Below, one piece after another: positions 36,884-50,448 of a stretch of DNA of 64,000 nt. The notes under the pieces were generated by a model. It made no database searches and was not told where the DNA came from. It saw only the letters and a list, made by a program, of their open reading frames with translations. Origin of the DNA: Hedera helix. Taxonomy: Eukaryota; Streptophyta; Magnoliopsida; Apiales; Araliaceae. Location: positions 636,501 through 700,500 of the forward strand of contig OX359270.1 of NCBI GenBank assembly GCA_947179155.2. Direction: 5' to 3'. The position numbers were made by a program, and so were the translations under genes. Within the stretch, counting starts at the first letter, position 1. Every line of letters begins with the position of its first letter.

Positions 36884-37840
36884 CAATTAATTTTTTGATC
36901 AACAACATGTAAGCATTATTTTTCCCCGAATGAAAGAAACACAACATCCTCGGTAATTGGAGTTGGAGTATTCTTATCCTTAATTTTTTTTCTCACCTGT
37001 TTTCTGTTTCTCTAACCAGATCTTGCAATTTCTTTTGTAATAACCCTTTTTGTTACAATGAAAGTATATATATGTAACGCCTTATCTGGTCTTTGACGTT
37101 TTCCTATGATTTCTAGAATTTTTGCTTTTGCTACAATTCATCTTTCCTTTGTGAGATCCCTTGAAATTAATTCAGCCACTGTTCTTTACCATAAGTGCAC
37201 GTGTCTTAAAATTTATTTCATGATTCGTTCGCCTTGTCTTTTTATTATGTATGCTATATTTGACCATTTGCATAGTTATTTTTCTTTTTGGAACTTAATT
37301 GCTTAGTAACACAACTAGAGTTTTTCAACTGTTAGGCAACGAACTGAGAAGTAACAACACCTGAACATCGTCATCAGGATTCAGCTTCATAATGGAGAAC
37401 TGGTTCACCAGTCCTTAGAAGTCACTCATATGCTCTGTTACACTGCTATCATATTTGTACTTCAGGTTCATGATCTTCAGAATCACGAATGTCTTATTTT
37501 ATCCATTCTTTCTCGTACATGAACTGAGCTAATGTAGTCCAAAAAGTATTGGCATCCGTTTTCTACAAAGCACGGTGGAACACACTCTGATCAATCCACT
37601 GTCAGATGTAACCGATCGTCTTCATGTTCGTCATTTTTCAATTAGCCTCAGATTTATCAATTAGCTTAACTCCCTTAAGTTCCAATGGTTCATACATATC
37701 CTTACAGCAAATGATATCTTCCATTCTAGGCTTCTAAATCGAAAAATTAGATGATGTCAATTTAATCACGGCGCCACTTAATTCCTCCATTCAATTTATA
37801 AAAAACAACTGTGTAAAGAACCTTGCTCTTGATATTACTT
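36884..37840 (-). pseudogene. copia-2 gag and start of protease
   Basis: On the minus strand, right to left, the text includes MEDIICCKDMYEPLELKG at about 37730-37670, then KMTNMKTIGYIRQWIDQSVF and DANTFWTTLAQFMYEKEW. This is UBN2-type copia gag. It ends with DVVFLSFGEK and CLHVVDQKIN near 36895, just before the protease text that resumes at 25560 across the copia-3 insertion. Confidence 0.82.
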
Positions 37841-38742
37841 TGTTGGAAAAACTACTCAAACTAGAACTGTTTATGATAAATTAAATAACAAATCATGTCA
37901 AACAAATAATGCAATTCCACCAAATAAATAATAACCGCAGAAAATAATAGTAAGAAAATAAACTAAATACAAAACACCAAATTTTACGTGAAAGACCCTC
38001 TAAAATTAAGAGGTAAAAATCACGGATCGAGCTCCGAAAAATTCTACTATAATCAACTGTGAGTACAAATAGCACTTCTAAGTTTTAACACCCAAAAATT
38101 TGAAATATTATAAAATTGAGATAGTAAAAGGTTACCTTAATTTGAGTGAAAACTCAAATTACCTCACCACACAAAATCCTCCAAATATTTTAAGTCTTCC
38201 AATAATTAATTGATCATAGTAGATAGCAATACTCGTAAATAAACCTTCACGAATAGCTCTCAATTTTCTTCCGTTCCGTAATGAAATAACCTTCACTGTT
38301 GCTATGGTTTCTTCTGTCGAAAACCAATACCACAACGTACTACCTCACAATTATTATAATTTTTTGTTGCACAAAGACTTCTCGCCACATAAATCTCATA
38401 TACTTAATATATATTGCAACTCCAATTTGGTTTTGGAACAAACTCACCGTGACTTACTTTCCAATTTAATTAGCTTAGGTAAAACAAAAGAATTTATTTT
38501 CCTTTTAATCTTAGCTCCACACGGATATCTCCTTGTTCCCAATCAAACCAATTCCTAATAACTTTAGGAATTTACTTAACTGTCACATGCATGCATTCAC
38601 GCGTTTTAATAATCTCCAAACTAAAACTTGATTCCCAATTAATGAGTTTTGATCCCATGCATCACATACACAATAAAATAAAAAAAATACTATCAATTTT
38701 AATTAAGATAATCTCTCGAGTTTGGACTCCATAAACCGAACA
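37841..38742 (-). repeat. copia-2 5' LTR (minus orientation)
   Basis: Direct repeat of 22271-23154 with scattered substitutions and small indels. Ends are TG and CA. Confidence 0.9.
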
Positions 38743-39884
38743 CCTTTATTTTTTCAGATTTTCAGTTTTTCCGGTTAACCTTGCCAAAACATGTGTATCA
38801 CCTTTGGGGGAAATAATAAAATAAAATATGGAAGAGTAGTGCAGTTTAATTTGTCGCCTGGCCACCAAAAAGATGTAAGATCTCGCTCACACATTCCATA
38901 CCAGACTGACGCGTAGCATTATTTGGTTCTCTTTCTGCGATTTGACAACTCCAACTAAAGGGGAAAATAATTCCTACTTTTTATTCCAAATTATATGTTT
39001 TTGATACCTTAGGCTTAAAAGCATTTAGATTCTTTTTCATTTATGAAACTGAATTTCAAAATAAAAATTGTGTAAGAAGTAAATTAGTTTAAACCTTTTT
39101 ACGTCAAGAAAAATTTAAAATTTTCAACTGGAATTAATCACATGATTATTCATGGCGATTAGTTAAAGATGTTTTTTGGTATTTTTAATGCTCACCATGC
39201 ATGCTCAGAGACTGTTACTACTGCCGGAGATGGCAGCAGCTACAACAATGGCAGCAAAATTAAATCCAACTCTATCTTCTTGATCTGTAAAATCCGGACA
39301 AATAATTAAATTTAATTTCAAGTTGCAACTCGCTGTGTCGTATAGGTTTTGGTTAGTAAATTACAAATTAAATTGTAAGGCGTGTGTGGTAGCGACATAT
39401 ATCTGTCAGACCAAAAAACTAACAAAAATAATGCTTATGAAACTATGATCTATTCTGTCCATATTTGATTAAAATTCTGAATCTACCAAACTATATTCTC
39501 CTTAATTGCTCATTTTACTATTTCCATGACAGAAGGCTATCATTGATGCATGTGTGAGCTTTGCACGTACATAGTGTTAGGCTGCAGTAAGTTTTTAGGT
39601 GTCTAATAAAAGGCTGGCTGGCTAGCTCGGGTTAATTAGGCCGCGAGTTAGCTAGGCGGGGAATAAGTTAAATATGCATGCATCAACACTAACAACCATT
39701 GTCATCTTTTGTTCATACCAAAATAATAACATGCATATATGCATGCATGGGTGATCAACGGGAGATTTGATGTCAGGTTTGTGATACTGTCATCCTATAT
39801 ATATCAATGGGTGATCAATTACCATCACTAAATAATATGCTTTATATTGGTGGAAAATGTGGAATTTCTCTTTTTGAACAAAGA

Positions 39885-39927
<43 letters not shown>

Positions 39928-40949
39928 GATGCATCAGCGGATAGCTAGCTAGATAGCAATCAAGATCATTCATTCAAAGAAAAAAGCTGCTTAGTTATTT
40001 GTACTGGTAGTACCAAATGTGAGAAATGCCCACGTCTTTGGGTTTGATACAAGTAAGGCAATATGCATCATGTAATGAAAAAAGAAAGACGGATAATAGA
40101 TTAGACAAGCGCTACTGGTGAAGTATATACGTAGGTGGTGTTGTCATTGGGATCGAACCTAAGGTGCAATGATACGACATTTGTTATAGGACGGTTGTTG
40201 TCGTTTTGTCCGAATGAGAATGATGTGTTTGAATTGAAAATTTTCTGTTGCAGTCCCTATTTTGATGATTGAAAGCATGAACCCTTTCCGTTTCACACTT
40301 GTGTGGCTTGTTCAAATCAAATTAATTCAAAGACAAAAAGTGGGAGAGAGAGAGAGAGTGACATTTTCTTTCCATTCCATTTTACACTACGCATTGGAGG
40401 AGGGAATTGAAGCCTTGTTTGTTTCAGACTTCTATATATTACGCATTGGAATAGAAAATGGAATGCAATAGAGAAGAATGAGTTATTCTATTTCTATTTC
40501 CGATTAAAATGAGTCTGTCCATATCGTTTACTAGCAAATAAAATCCCCAAATTTGATATTAATAGGAATTGTTCTATTTATTTCTGATTAAAATGTGTCA
40601 TTTCATATTATTCACTAAGAAACAAAATCCATATATTTGGTATGTGTCAACATAATTCATTCTATTATAAGGAAATAATCAACAAACTTTTTCTCATTCT
40701 ATAATAATTAATCCTTCTATTCCCATCTTAATTTCTGGCTGCAATCCAAATGAAGCATTAATGCATGTGCCTCAAGCATTTGAGTTATTTTAATGGGATG
40801 ATGAGTAACTGATGATAAGTCCATTTCAGAATTAGATTTATTGGAACATCAAGTAATTAAGTTGTTGGTAGAGGAATATATATATCCCCACAAAGCACAG
40901 GCCAGGGTACCCCATCAAAGCATCTGGCACAAGTTATTAAGATGAAGAG

Positions 40950-41003
<54 letters not shown>

Positions 41004-41509
41004 GTGATAATTGATGATAAGAATCTGGAAAAAATCATTTAGCACTAGTCAATGTTTTGCTACGTGTTGAGAGACCACAATTCCCTTAAGCATGAGACAA
41101 GAACCTCAACCTAAAAAGTACATCATGCCATGCATGAATTCAACCCCATATATGTATATTGCTTGCTGCATGTTGGCTTCATGCCGTGTTGCCACAACCA
41201 TTCTAGCTACAGGTTATATATGCTCACCCCATTGCAATTCATACAAGCTAAAAAGAATGATGATATATTCTTATTTGCATCATTATATTCAGCATATATA
41301 TAATTTGAGTTTGTTTTTTCAGAAAGATTTGCTAGCTAACTACATACAATAATTCAGGCTCATTTGATGAGTACAGAATATAATTTAATTAGGTACTAAC
41401 TTTTATTAATTAAAGAATTAGAACATCATTTCATAACTAGTGTTAATGTCTAAAGCTATTAATATTAAATCAAAAAATTAATTATTTCCAAAAATCAAAT
41501 GAGTTACAT
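38743..41509. other. Intergenic spacer with TA microsatellites
   Basis: No supportable gene. Long TA runs lie at 39887-39922 and 40951-41001, and GCATGCATG-type words are common at 39650-39760. A few open frames shorter than 90 codons show no family resemblance. Confidence 0.6.
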
Positions 41510-44500
41510 TGTAACGGCCCTAAATTCGGTCTCCTTGAACCCCGGATTTGGTCCGTTAAAAGTAACATTAATCATGAGTTTAAACTAATTATATTAAACT
41601 TATAAACAATAAGCAATACAATTATTACTATACACCAGATATAAACCTTAAATGGATACAACATCCAACTTCATACTATTCCAGAATTACAATCTTTAAA
41701 TGTTTTTATTACGCTTTCTAATCATATGAATAATGATTTAGCATATCAACCTGTCACCCTTATACATAAAGGACAACATCTGAAAATGATTTAAAATAAT
41801 CTATATATGTTCTCTTAACATTTCGGTTTGCTAATCTATAGCACATTTAAGACATAAAATTTTTCACAAGTAATACCCACAGAGATAATTTATTTTATCG
41901 CAGAGTTTTACTATAAAAGCACATACGCTTCGATCTTGATGACTCGTTAGTCAATCTTCATTTTTACCTCTACCAGAGTAATCAGTTTGCTCAAGCTTTT
42001 CTGTAATGTTTTATTTTAAGCAAGGGTGAGTACGACGACTCAGCAAGTCTAACAGTTTCACATAACATATAAACATATTTCATCATGCTTTGCAATGACT
42101 ACATATCTCATGCATATCATGCTTTGTATTTACTTTATGATTCACGCTATTCATGCATGTCATTTACAATTTCATACAGTTCAATGTATATAGAACAATC
42201 AACTTAATCATCTATTATATATCAACAGTTTATTTCACTTGTATCACAAAGCACATTACCACATTATTACACATAATAACATATTCACACATAATAATTT
42301 TATTGTATTCTAATTCAGGCACATAATGCAACACGTTCTGAAAAACTTGTCTGGACTTGTATAACCAGCTTACGCTAATCTTTCATGTTCCTTGCATTAC
42401 CTATACAGTATGTGAGATCAACGGTGCACAATATCAACCACAATTTGACTCAATACTAAATCTTTAAAGATATTTATTTCTTCTTATCGTCCCCTTTTAA
42501 ATAAATAGGGTTAATTTTATATTTTAGTCTCTCGTTGAATTGACTCAGTGTTTCATATTCAACACCGTAAATCTTTTGTACAAACTATGCAGTTCTAACA
42601 TTTATTAATGTCACTGCATTAAGGCTCGGACCTTATTTCTGTTTAGGTCGAACAACTAATTAGTCACTAATGGACCATACCCTTGGTTTAACTTAATCAC
42701 ATCATTTAACTCGATGATTTATCATAATATTACCTACCTTGGATAATTAATATTTTAAACTCTTACTATTAATTAGTAATAACTTATAATGTTATTTAAT
42801 TATTAAATAACACTTTAAATAATCATTACTATTATTAATTCCTTTTTAATAATAGTTTACCTTAATCATTATTATTAATCTTTTAATAATAATTTAATCG
42901 CTTGCTAGTATTATTACCCTTTAATAATATTTTAATTGACTTATTATTATTAATAATTATTTTAATAATAATAATTTAATTGTTCATCAATATTATTAAT
43001 CATTTAATAATATTTGAAATCCTCATGTATCATTAGTAATTATTTAATAATGATTCAACCCTTAACTATTATTATTCAATAGTTAATTACCTGTTAAACA
43101 ATATTATTAATTCTTTAATAATATTTTAAATCTTTATTTATCATTATTATTTATTTAATAATGGTTTAACTCTTAACTATTATTATTTAATAGTTAATTA
43201 AATGCTAAACAATATTATTAATCCTTTAATAATATTTTAAATTAATTACATATCATTATTAAGTATTGAATAATGATTTAATTTTTAACCATTATCATTT
43301 AATAGTTAATCATTAATATTATCAATATATTTTAATTACTTAATAATATTCTTTCGATTAAGTAATAATTTATTCCACTTAATTACCATTTAATTATTAT
43401 TTAATATGAATTAAATAATAATTAATTAATTAATTATCCGTACTCATTATTTAATATTAATTAAATAATAAAAAAATATACTATTAACTCTAATATCCTT
43501 TGATTACTACTTAATATATTAAATAGTAAGCAATTAACCCTCTTTAATTATTATTCAATGTTAATTAAATAATAATAAATTAATTAATTGCCTTTATTTA
43601 TTATTTGCACTTAATTAAATAATAAATAATTAGTTTAAACACTTTCTCATAATTTAATTACTATTTAATATCAATTAAATAATAATTACCTAGTTACTTC
43701 CTTTATTTACTATTTAATTATCAATCAAATAATAAATAATTATTTTCTTTCATTAAATAATATGATATAGTTTAAATATCACATTTATTATTTAATAATA
43801 ATTTAATAATAATTTTCTTCAATTATTAGTTAATTAACATCCAACTAGTGTACATTATCACCTCAAAAAGTATTAAAAATATTTTTTTCCTTATTTAACC
43901 TTACTTACTATTTAATACAACTTGAATAATAAGTAAGTAGGGTGATTAACATTTTTTCAGCATTTAAAAATACTTTTAACAATTTTTCATGTAATTAGTT
44001 AGCTTTAATCATTTAATAATTATAGAAATTACCAGATTACATACTAAAAATACAAACTAAATTTTATAAAATAGTACACGAAATTCCAAGCAACTTTTCA
44101 GTTCGGGACTTCGTCGGAACCGGCCGAAAAAGTGGTGAACCGATCGCCAGAATGTTCCGGCCGGTTCAAGAAAAAAAACCGACATAAACATTGCTCTCTT
44201 TCCAGATTTTTGTCAAGCTTTGGGGTCTTGGGAAAAAACCTTAATAACTTGAGTTCTATAACTCCGATGGAGATCTACTAGGTATCAATGAAATCGTGAC
44301 TTCCCGAACTACAATTTTTTGGGATCAAACACCATTTTTGGATAAGTTTTGGTTTCAGAAATTTGGCTTAAAGTGGACTGTTCATGCAAGATTTTCGACA
44401 GTGGAGTGTTTTAGTAGAAAAATCATAACTAATTCATTTTAACTCGGATTTTAGCCATTCAAGTTTCAGAATTTACATAACTTCAAGCTCTATCCAAAAA

Positions 44501-45830
44501 AATTGACAGATCAAAAATCCAATTTTCCGATCTTGAACAGTAATTTCGGGAGCGGACTGTTCAGATTTAGTTTTTCGGTAAACATGATTTTCAAAGTTTG
44601 AACATGTTTTCCAGCATTAAAGCTTATAACACATAAGTTAAACTTATAATAAACTATATAAACATACATAGCATTATTTTCACCATAAAAATCATTATGT
44701 TAATATTTTTAACATTAAATAGAAGAAAAAGCCAAAACTAGGATTTTTAAAGAAATTTCTACCTCTTGGATGCTTTTTTTCTTTTCTTGCCAAAGTAATT
44801 AATAAAAGATGATGGCATGAACAAACACTCCTCCTTCTCTTTTCTCTCTCAATATTTTGCTTTCAAACAATTTATCTCACAAAGCTCTTTCTCTCAAAGT
44901 GCTCTCATGGACTTAAAGGAATGAACAAAGTAAAATGACTAACACATGCTCTCAACTTGTAAGTATACTTACACTAAGGATAGATATGAAATCTATATCT
45001 ATAAAAGAAAACCATCATGAAGCTAGTTGAGAAGCTTACACAAGAAAAATAGGCAAGGACTAAGTTGGTGAGGATTTGGTGTAAAAAGGACTCACCAAAA
45101 TCCAAAACAAGCAACCTTAATTAAATAAATGGAAAATAAATAAAATAAAATATTATTTCACCATCTCTTCCTACAATACACGGCTGGTAGCATTTTTCTT
45201 TGTCCTAAAAAGGTTGTCACACGTACTCTTTTAATAAATAATAAGTTACACAATTAATTCCAAATGGACTCGTGTTTTGGACTTCATTTAATACCCAATG
45301 GACTCCTATTAAATGACTTGGACTATTATTTAGTCAAGTCCATTTAATTTAACACAAACTAATAAATATAACTCAATGATTTGTTATTTAATTTATTACA
45401 CATTAATTACTCAATCCATGATTAAATAATAATTGAATTGATTAATTAATTAAATACTCTAGCCCATTAGTATTAAATTACTAAATGAACTAATAAATAT
45501 TATTCTTAATATTTCATATAGTTTACATTAATTAATAATCATATTAATTAATGTACAAAATTTAATTAACTCATTATATTCAATTTAATTGAATATTTAA
45601 TTAATGGACAACTTATCAATTCTTTTGATATTAAAACTTTAGGGTTTGTTCATTAATTTAATTAAACTATTAGTGACTCCCTTTAATTAACTCTAACAAT
45701 TAATCACATAATCATTTAATCACGTAATTAATTAATCACACAAAGATTTAAATAACCTCGTAGAACTAACTCATTAGAAATTAAATTAATAATTTAATTA
45801 ATAATGACGTGAAAATTCTAGGATATTACA
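41510..45830 (-). mobile_element. 4.3-kb solo LTR of a Ty3/gypsy element, minus orientation
   Basis: The unit opens TGTAACGGCCC and closes GGATATTACA, with perfect 5-bp target duplications TACAT at 41505-41509 and 45831-45835. No gag, pol or primer site is inside, and no second LTR adjoins. On the minus strand its end reads GAATTTAGGGCCGTTACA, matching the end of the gypsy LTR at 50433 (GGATTTAGGGTCGTCACA). It also shares the inner landmark ACTTGCTGAG...CTCA..CTTGC with that LTR (about 42005-42050 here, 50085-50120 there). So it is a solo LTR of a related, longer-LTR lineage, left by LTR-LTR recombination. It includes a hairpin-rich tandem repeat at about 43028-43330. Confidence 0.88.
43028..43330. 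repeat. ~112-bp tandem repeat built from AT-rich inverted repeats
   Basis: Units begin with TATCATTA at 43028, 43139 and 43251 (periods 111 and 112). Each unit contains ATTATTTAATAAT, ACTATTATTATTYAATAGTT and AATATTATTAATY..TTTAATAATATT, all self-complementary. Related palindromic AT blocks continue on both sides (42770-43800) without a clean period. Confidence 0.75.
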
Positions 45831-46700
45831 TACATTGGTATGCTAATTTGAACCTGGACTAGTTATAAAACTGAAATTATTTAGTCTTGAAACCAGATAT
45901 TCTTTTTTTTAAACTCTTTATTGTTTGAGGGAATTGCCCTGGGTCCAGGATAGATTCTTGTTATTTGCTTTTCCTTTGTTCTAAAACTTACTTTCTTCTT
46001 TTGTTGTGGGACCTTGTTTTCTTCTTATTTACTAGGTCTGTATTCTCACATATATTCTTACATATAAAGCATGAGGTTTACTAGTTAAAATTAATTAAGT
46101 GATTGATTGTACTTTTTTAATAATATTTTTTTGAATTATTTTAATAAATTATAGGCTTAACTAAAATGTCATGACTAAATATATTAATGATAACATTTTT
46201 AGTCTTTAATTATATACACATTCAACTATCCCTCATGTTACGATGTGAGACTGAAGTGTTTGTTTACAAATTCTTTGGCTCACTTAAATACCTGATATCC
46301 TCATTAGATCGAACAGATAATGAGATTGGGGTGTTATAAATTCTCACACTTAAATACGTAACGTTTCCGTCAGGAGGAACACATAATCACACACAACCCA
46401 GAAATTTTGTCTCTCTAGCCATTATGAGATAATATTAGTGGTCTATTAGGTCTGCCTTCGTATCCCCACCTCTAAAAACCCGATTGGATAACCCGATAAG
46501 AACATTTGAGAGTCAACTATGAAACCATATGTAACAACTCGAGTCAATTCCCGAATTCGAATCAAATCATAGCATAATAAGTCCAATGCGTTGTCTCAAT
46601 AGTATCTTATTGGGTCATCTTAACCCATCGCAAACTCATCCAAAATGTTATAACTGAATGCATTAATTATAGCAGCAATCCTTATATACAAATTCAACTA

Positions 46701-46701
<1 letters not shown>

Positions 46702-46778
<77 letters not shown>
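46702..46778. repeat. (CA)n microsatellite
   Basis: Uninterrupted CA dinucleotides over 77 bp. Confidence 0.97.
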
Positions 46779-46782
<4 letters not shown>

Positions 46783-47161
46783 GTATTACAATCTCTCTCC
46801 TATTTAAATACCTGACGTCCCTGTCAAATCTAACACATAACGGGACTAGGGTGTTACGATATATTCTCCTACCGTTTCAAAATATAAAATGATATTTGGC
46901 TTTTCAATGTCAATTTAAAATATTTTTAAATTCAAAATTAATATAATTCATTTGATTTTTAAGATCAATTAATATTGTAATTAATAAATCTATTTAGATT
47001 TTTTACAATTTAATTTCATAATTGCATTGTGCAAAACTAAGTTACTAGTTCATACTATCAATTTCGAATTTAAAAATATTTTAAATTAACTTCAATTAAT
47101 CTTATTTTTTGAGATAGATGGAAACCTAACTTTTTGTCCTATTCAAGACTTGAAACATTTC

Positions 47162-47206
<45 letters not shown>

Positions 47207-47639
47207 CGAGGATTGATATTTTCGCAATACTCTATTTATATGATTATTAAGTGAAGTCTACTTTCATTTGAGTAGAGTCTTACAAAAATATCAAATTTTC
47301 TTGTAGAAATATCAATTTTTTTGGGTGAAAATATCATCTAATCTTTTTTGCCAAGCTTCACTCTCTTGAAAAGGCCAACGTAGACAAAATAGTATTGCAA
47401 AACAACATGGAAAGGATTCTTCCAATATTCATATTAATATCAACTTTACTAGCATTTCATAATAAATACACTACCGCTAAATATTTTACCTTGGACTGTC
47501 TGGTGTATAACTTGCGATTTTATATATTGATATTTTTTATTACGAATTAAGTGAATAACTATAATTGATAATATTTTAAAAATATATTTAATATAGTTAG
47601 TCAAACTTATAATCCTACCGAAGTTTCAATTTGTGAGCC

Positions 47640-48410
47640 CATGTATAAAATTAGGTTTTACATTTGACCTAATAAATTAAATGAACTAAAACGAACAAAT
47701 CAAAAATAAACGAATAATGAATAACTAATAACGAACAATGAACGAATGAATAAAGATTAGAAAAGACGTAATCCGAGGAGTGTCATCACGAGTCCCGAGA
47801 CAGAAGGCTCGTGGGGACATCTCATATTGGGAATTGATTAAGGGATTAGATTGGTGGTTAAAAGAATTGGATGATTTGGGCATTATCCGGGTAACCAGGG
47901 ATATTCTAGTAAATTTTCTATTACTAAGGGTATTTCTGGAATTCTCCCCAGAGTCATATGCATGACACATGACCTTAAGCCAGGAATTCTATAAATAGCT
48001 CCCCTCATTTCATGAGGAAGGGGACTTTTGGAGCTTTAGCCATTGGGAGGATTCTCTCTCTGGACGCAAGGGAGCTTGAAGGATTTTCTAGAGGCACAAA
48101 TGACTCTGAATCAAGTTTTGGCTTGGGACACTTGTGACTACACTTGGACCCCTGAGCCTAACTTGGATTCACTTCAGATCCCCAAACACCTGACACGACT
48201 CTTGGACACTAGCGACTACGCTAGGACCCTGAAAGTTCTGCCACGTGTTACTCGAATAGTTGCTTGTCAGTTCTTCTTCCATCTCCAATTCGTTGATCGA
48301 TTCCATATTCTTTTGTGGATTTTTCGCTTCCACCATTATTACGAACCCTAACCCTAGCAAGGTACGAGATTTTCTTGCCTACATTCTTTTTGTGACTCCG
48401 CTGGGGAAGT
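47640..48410 (+). mobile_element. Possible LTR end and primer site of a Tat/Ogre-type gypsy element
   Basis: CTATAAATAGCTCCC at about 47990-48004 is a good TATA box, followed by leader-like sequence. TGTGACTCCGCTGGGGAA at 48391-48408 resembles the GACTCYGCTGGGGA primer site seen in Tat-lineage gypsy elements. No coding part follows before the next element starts at 48949, and no second LTR is found, so this would be a truncated fragment. The primer-site resemblance is from memory of the lineage. Confidence 0.35.
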
Positions 48411-48948
48411 GTAAAGTTTGTGAAGAGTATGCCTATGACTAAAAGTGGGAGAACACCCAATAGGATCAGATTTCATGACCGAGGGCAACCACTAAAGGAT
48501 GGATCTAAGGAGGTCTCACCGATAAAAGTCATCGAAAACAAGTTCTCTTTACTTTTCGATTTCTCAAAGTGACGAAAACTGGGGCAAAATGGCTTCATAT
48601 TTCATACTTCTTATATCAAAGGAAGTACACTATACCATTCATTAAAATTTATTTATTTATTTAGAGATTTTATTTATATACGAAATTAATATATTCGCAT
48701 TAAAGTATTTATTTATGATTAAGATATGAAATAATTTCAATATATATATACACACACACACACAACTATCACAAAGTAGGCTTTGGCTTTGTAGAGTTCG
48801 GCGGCTAACTAGGCTTCGACCTTACAAGTTCTGGCAAAAGAAGGCTACGATCTTAAGGCAATAATTACAGACCTTGTAAGAAAATCATCGAGTCAACCCA
48901 GTCGACGGAAACAATGAAGCCAGACGTGAGCATCGAGACCAGTTGCAT

Positions 48949-50433
48949 TGTAATGACCACGGATTTCATTAAACATTGTAATTATAATTATTACATAATT
49001 AGCAATGAATTAAATTTTTTGTACTAATTAATTGTTCATTAGATAATTGGTGTTTTAATAATATTTAAAATTACTAAAAAAATTATTTGAATAGATCGAA
49101 TCGGACTGGACTGAACTGGCCTGGTCTAGCCTGACCTAAGGCCCGGCCTGTAGGCCTCAACAGGCCCCCTTTTTGAGCGCCAAGCCCGGCTAGGCTGGCC
49201 TGCAGGCCAAAAGTCAAAGGCCTAACCTGACCTAGCCTGGTCAACGACCAAGGCCTGGCAGGCCTAGGCCGGGGCCAGGCCAGGCTGGCCTGTTGTGCAT
49301 GCCTAAATTAACATGTATAGATGTTATCATATGAATGCGTATATGATACTAATTTGAAGATCAACTTGATTAATTGTTAGGTCTATCTAAAGAGAATTAA
49401 ATTGAATTGGTTAGCAGTAGACCACGCACAAGGCAAGTTTCTTCTTAACCCTAACTTGTATTTATTGTTGCAAGTTTTCTTCAACTGTAATTACATTGAG
49501 CAATTCAATTATTATTGAGCAAGTATCTACACTCGTAGTTATTTGACAGAGCTTAAAGTGGATTAATTATCTAAAATTATTCCACATCATTATTTGTTAT
49601 TATATTCGCACTTAGCGCTTGTACAAATGTTATAGTTCATTAATTCAAGAACTGTTTAAGAATGTCTAAGCTAATTGTTTCGGCTAGACAATGCATGTTT
49701 AAATTCTTCAAATTGAATATTTGAAAAGCTTATCCAAACCAATTGTTGGTTCGGATTCTTATAGTAAGACTGAGAATGAACAACCCTAGTTAAAGGGGAT
49801 TTTTATTTGTCGAGAAACCGAATTTGCGCAAGAAATCTAAATGTTATGCATATACATAGGACATAAGAGGACTGATCCCCTCAAGTGTCCCTTTTTCGAG
49901 GTGTCAGATATATGTATATCTGTTCTACCTTAGTAGCAGTTCATAGTCATTAAAGACCACTCAGTAGTAAATAGTCATTGAAACATTGATTCTTGATTTC
50001 TTTCGCAACTGTTATTTATTGTTGAAAACCCTGATGTTATTTCCCTTTGCATCATGATATATCGTATGTTGTTGTTTATAAACTTGCTGAGCCATTTAGT
50101 TGCTCATTCTTGCTAAATCATGACTTAATTTCAGCTAAACTCGAATGTTCTAAACAAGACAAAGGCAAGGGAAAAGCAAACGCGTAGATTAGTAGATGCA
50201 TGTTAGATTTAAATTACTGTTATGTAATTTCCTTGTAAATCTTTTATATTCCCTTAAGATATGTAATGTTTATGTTAAGGTTAATCAACCTTGGGAAGTA
50301 TAGCCTTTTTATAAGGAACCTTTTATATTATTCCGGGAAGTTTAAATGCAATTTATGTATTTAATTATTAGTAAGTATTGTACAGTGGAGAACCAAACCC
50401 GAGGTTATGGAACCCGGATTTAGGGTCGTCACA
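48949..50433 (+). repeat. Gypsy 5' LTR
   Basis: TG...CA ends; the right end is fixed by the adjacent primer site. A GC-rich block rich in AGGCCTG/CCAGGC words lies at 49100-49310. Confidence 0.9.
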
Positions 50434-50436
50434 GGT

Positions 50437-50448
50437 TGGTATCAGAGC
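50437..50448 (+). promoter_or_regulatory. Gypsy primer binding site (iMet tRNA)
   Basis: TGGTATCAGAGC, a perfect match to the common plant initiator-Met primer site, three bases after the 5' LTR. Confidence 0.95.

Larger units (their letters stand above)
22271..38742 (-). mobile_element. Minus-strand Ty1/copia retrotransposon (copia-2), split by a nested element
   Basis: Its LTRs are direct repeats at 22271-23154 and 37841-38742, both opening TGTTGGAAAA on the plus strand. Between them lie minus-strand copia coding remnants in two blocks, 23155-25563 and 36884-37840, separated by the copia-3 insertion. Rejoining the blocks conceptually restores a protease active-site neighbourhood, which shows that the insertion fell inside the protease region. 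A purine-rich tract (minus strand AGAGGGGGAGAT) abuts the LTR at 23155, and a decayed initiator-Met primer site (AATATCAAGAGC) abuts 37840. The 5-bp flanks CTCAA and CCTTT do not match, so the outer target duplication is lost or an end was rearranged. Confidence 0.92.
45836..48948. other. Spacer with microsatellites and an LTR-like remnant
   Basis: No supportable gene. A block at about 46235-46345 (AAATACCTGATATCCTCATT ... GGGGTGTTATAAATTC) is repeated in diverged form at about 46795-46870 (AAATACCTGACGTCCCTGTC ... AGGGTGTTACGATATATTC). A 77-bp (CA)n microsatellite lies at 46702-46778 and a TA run at 47165-47201. The right part (about 47640-48410) looks like an LTR followed by a primer site and is listed separately. 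Confidence 0.5.

Noticed and set aside
48043..48351. 102-codon plus-strand frame
   Set aside because: It lies in leader-like sequence between a TATA box and a primer-site-like motif; no domain seen.
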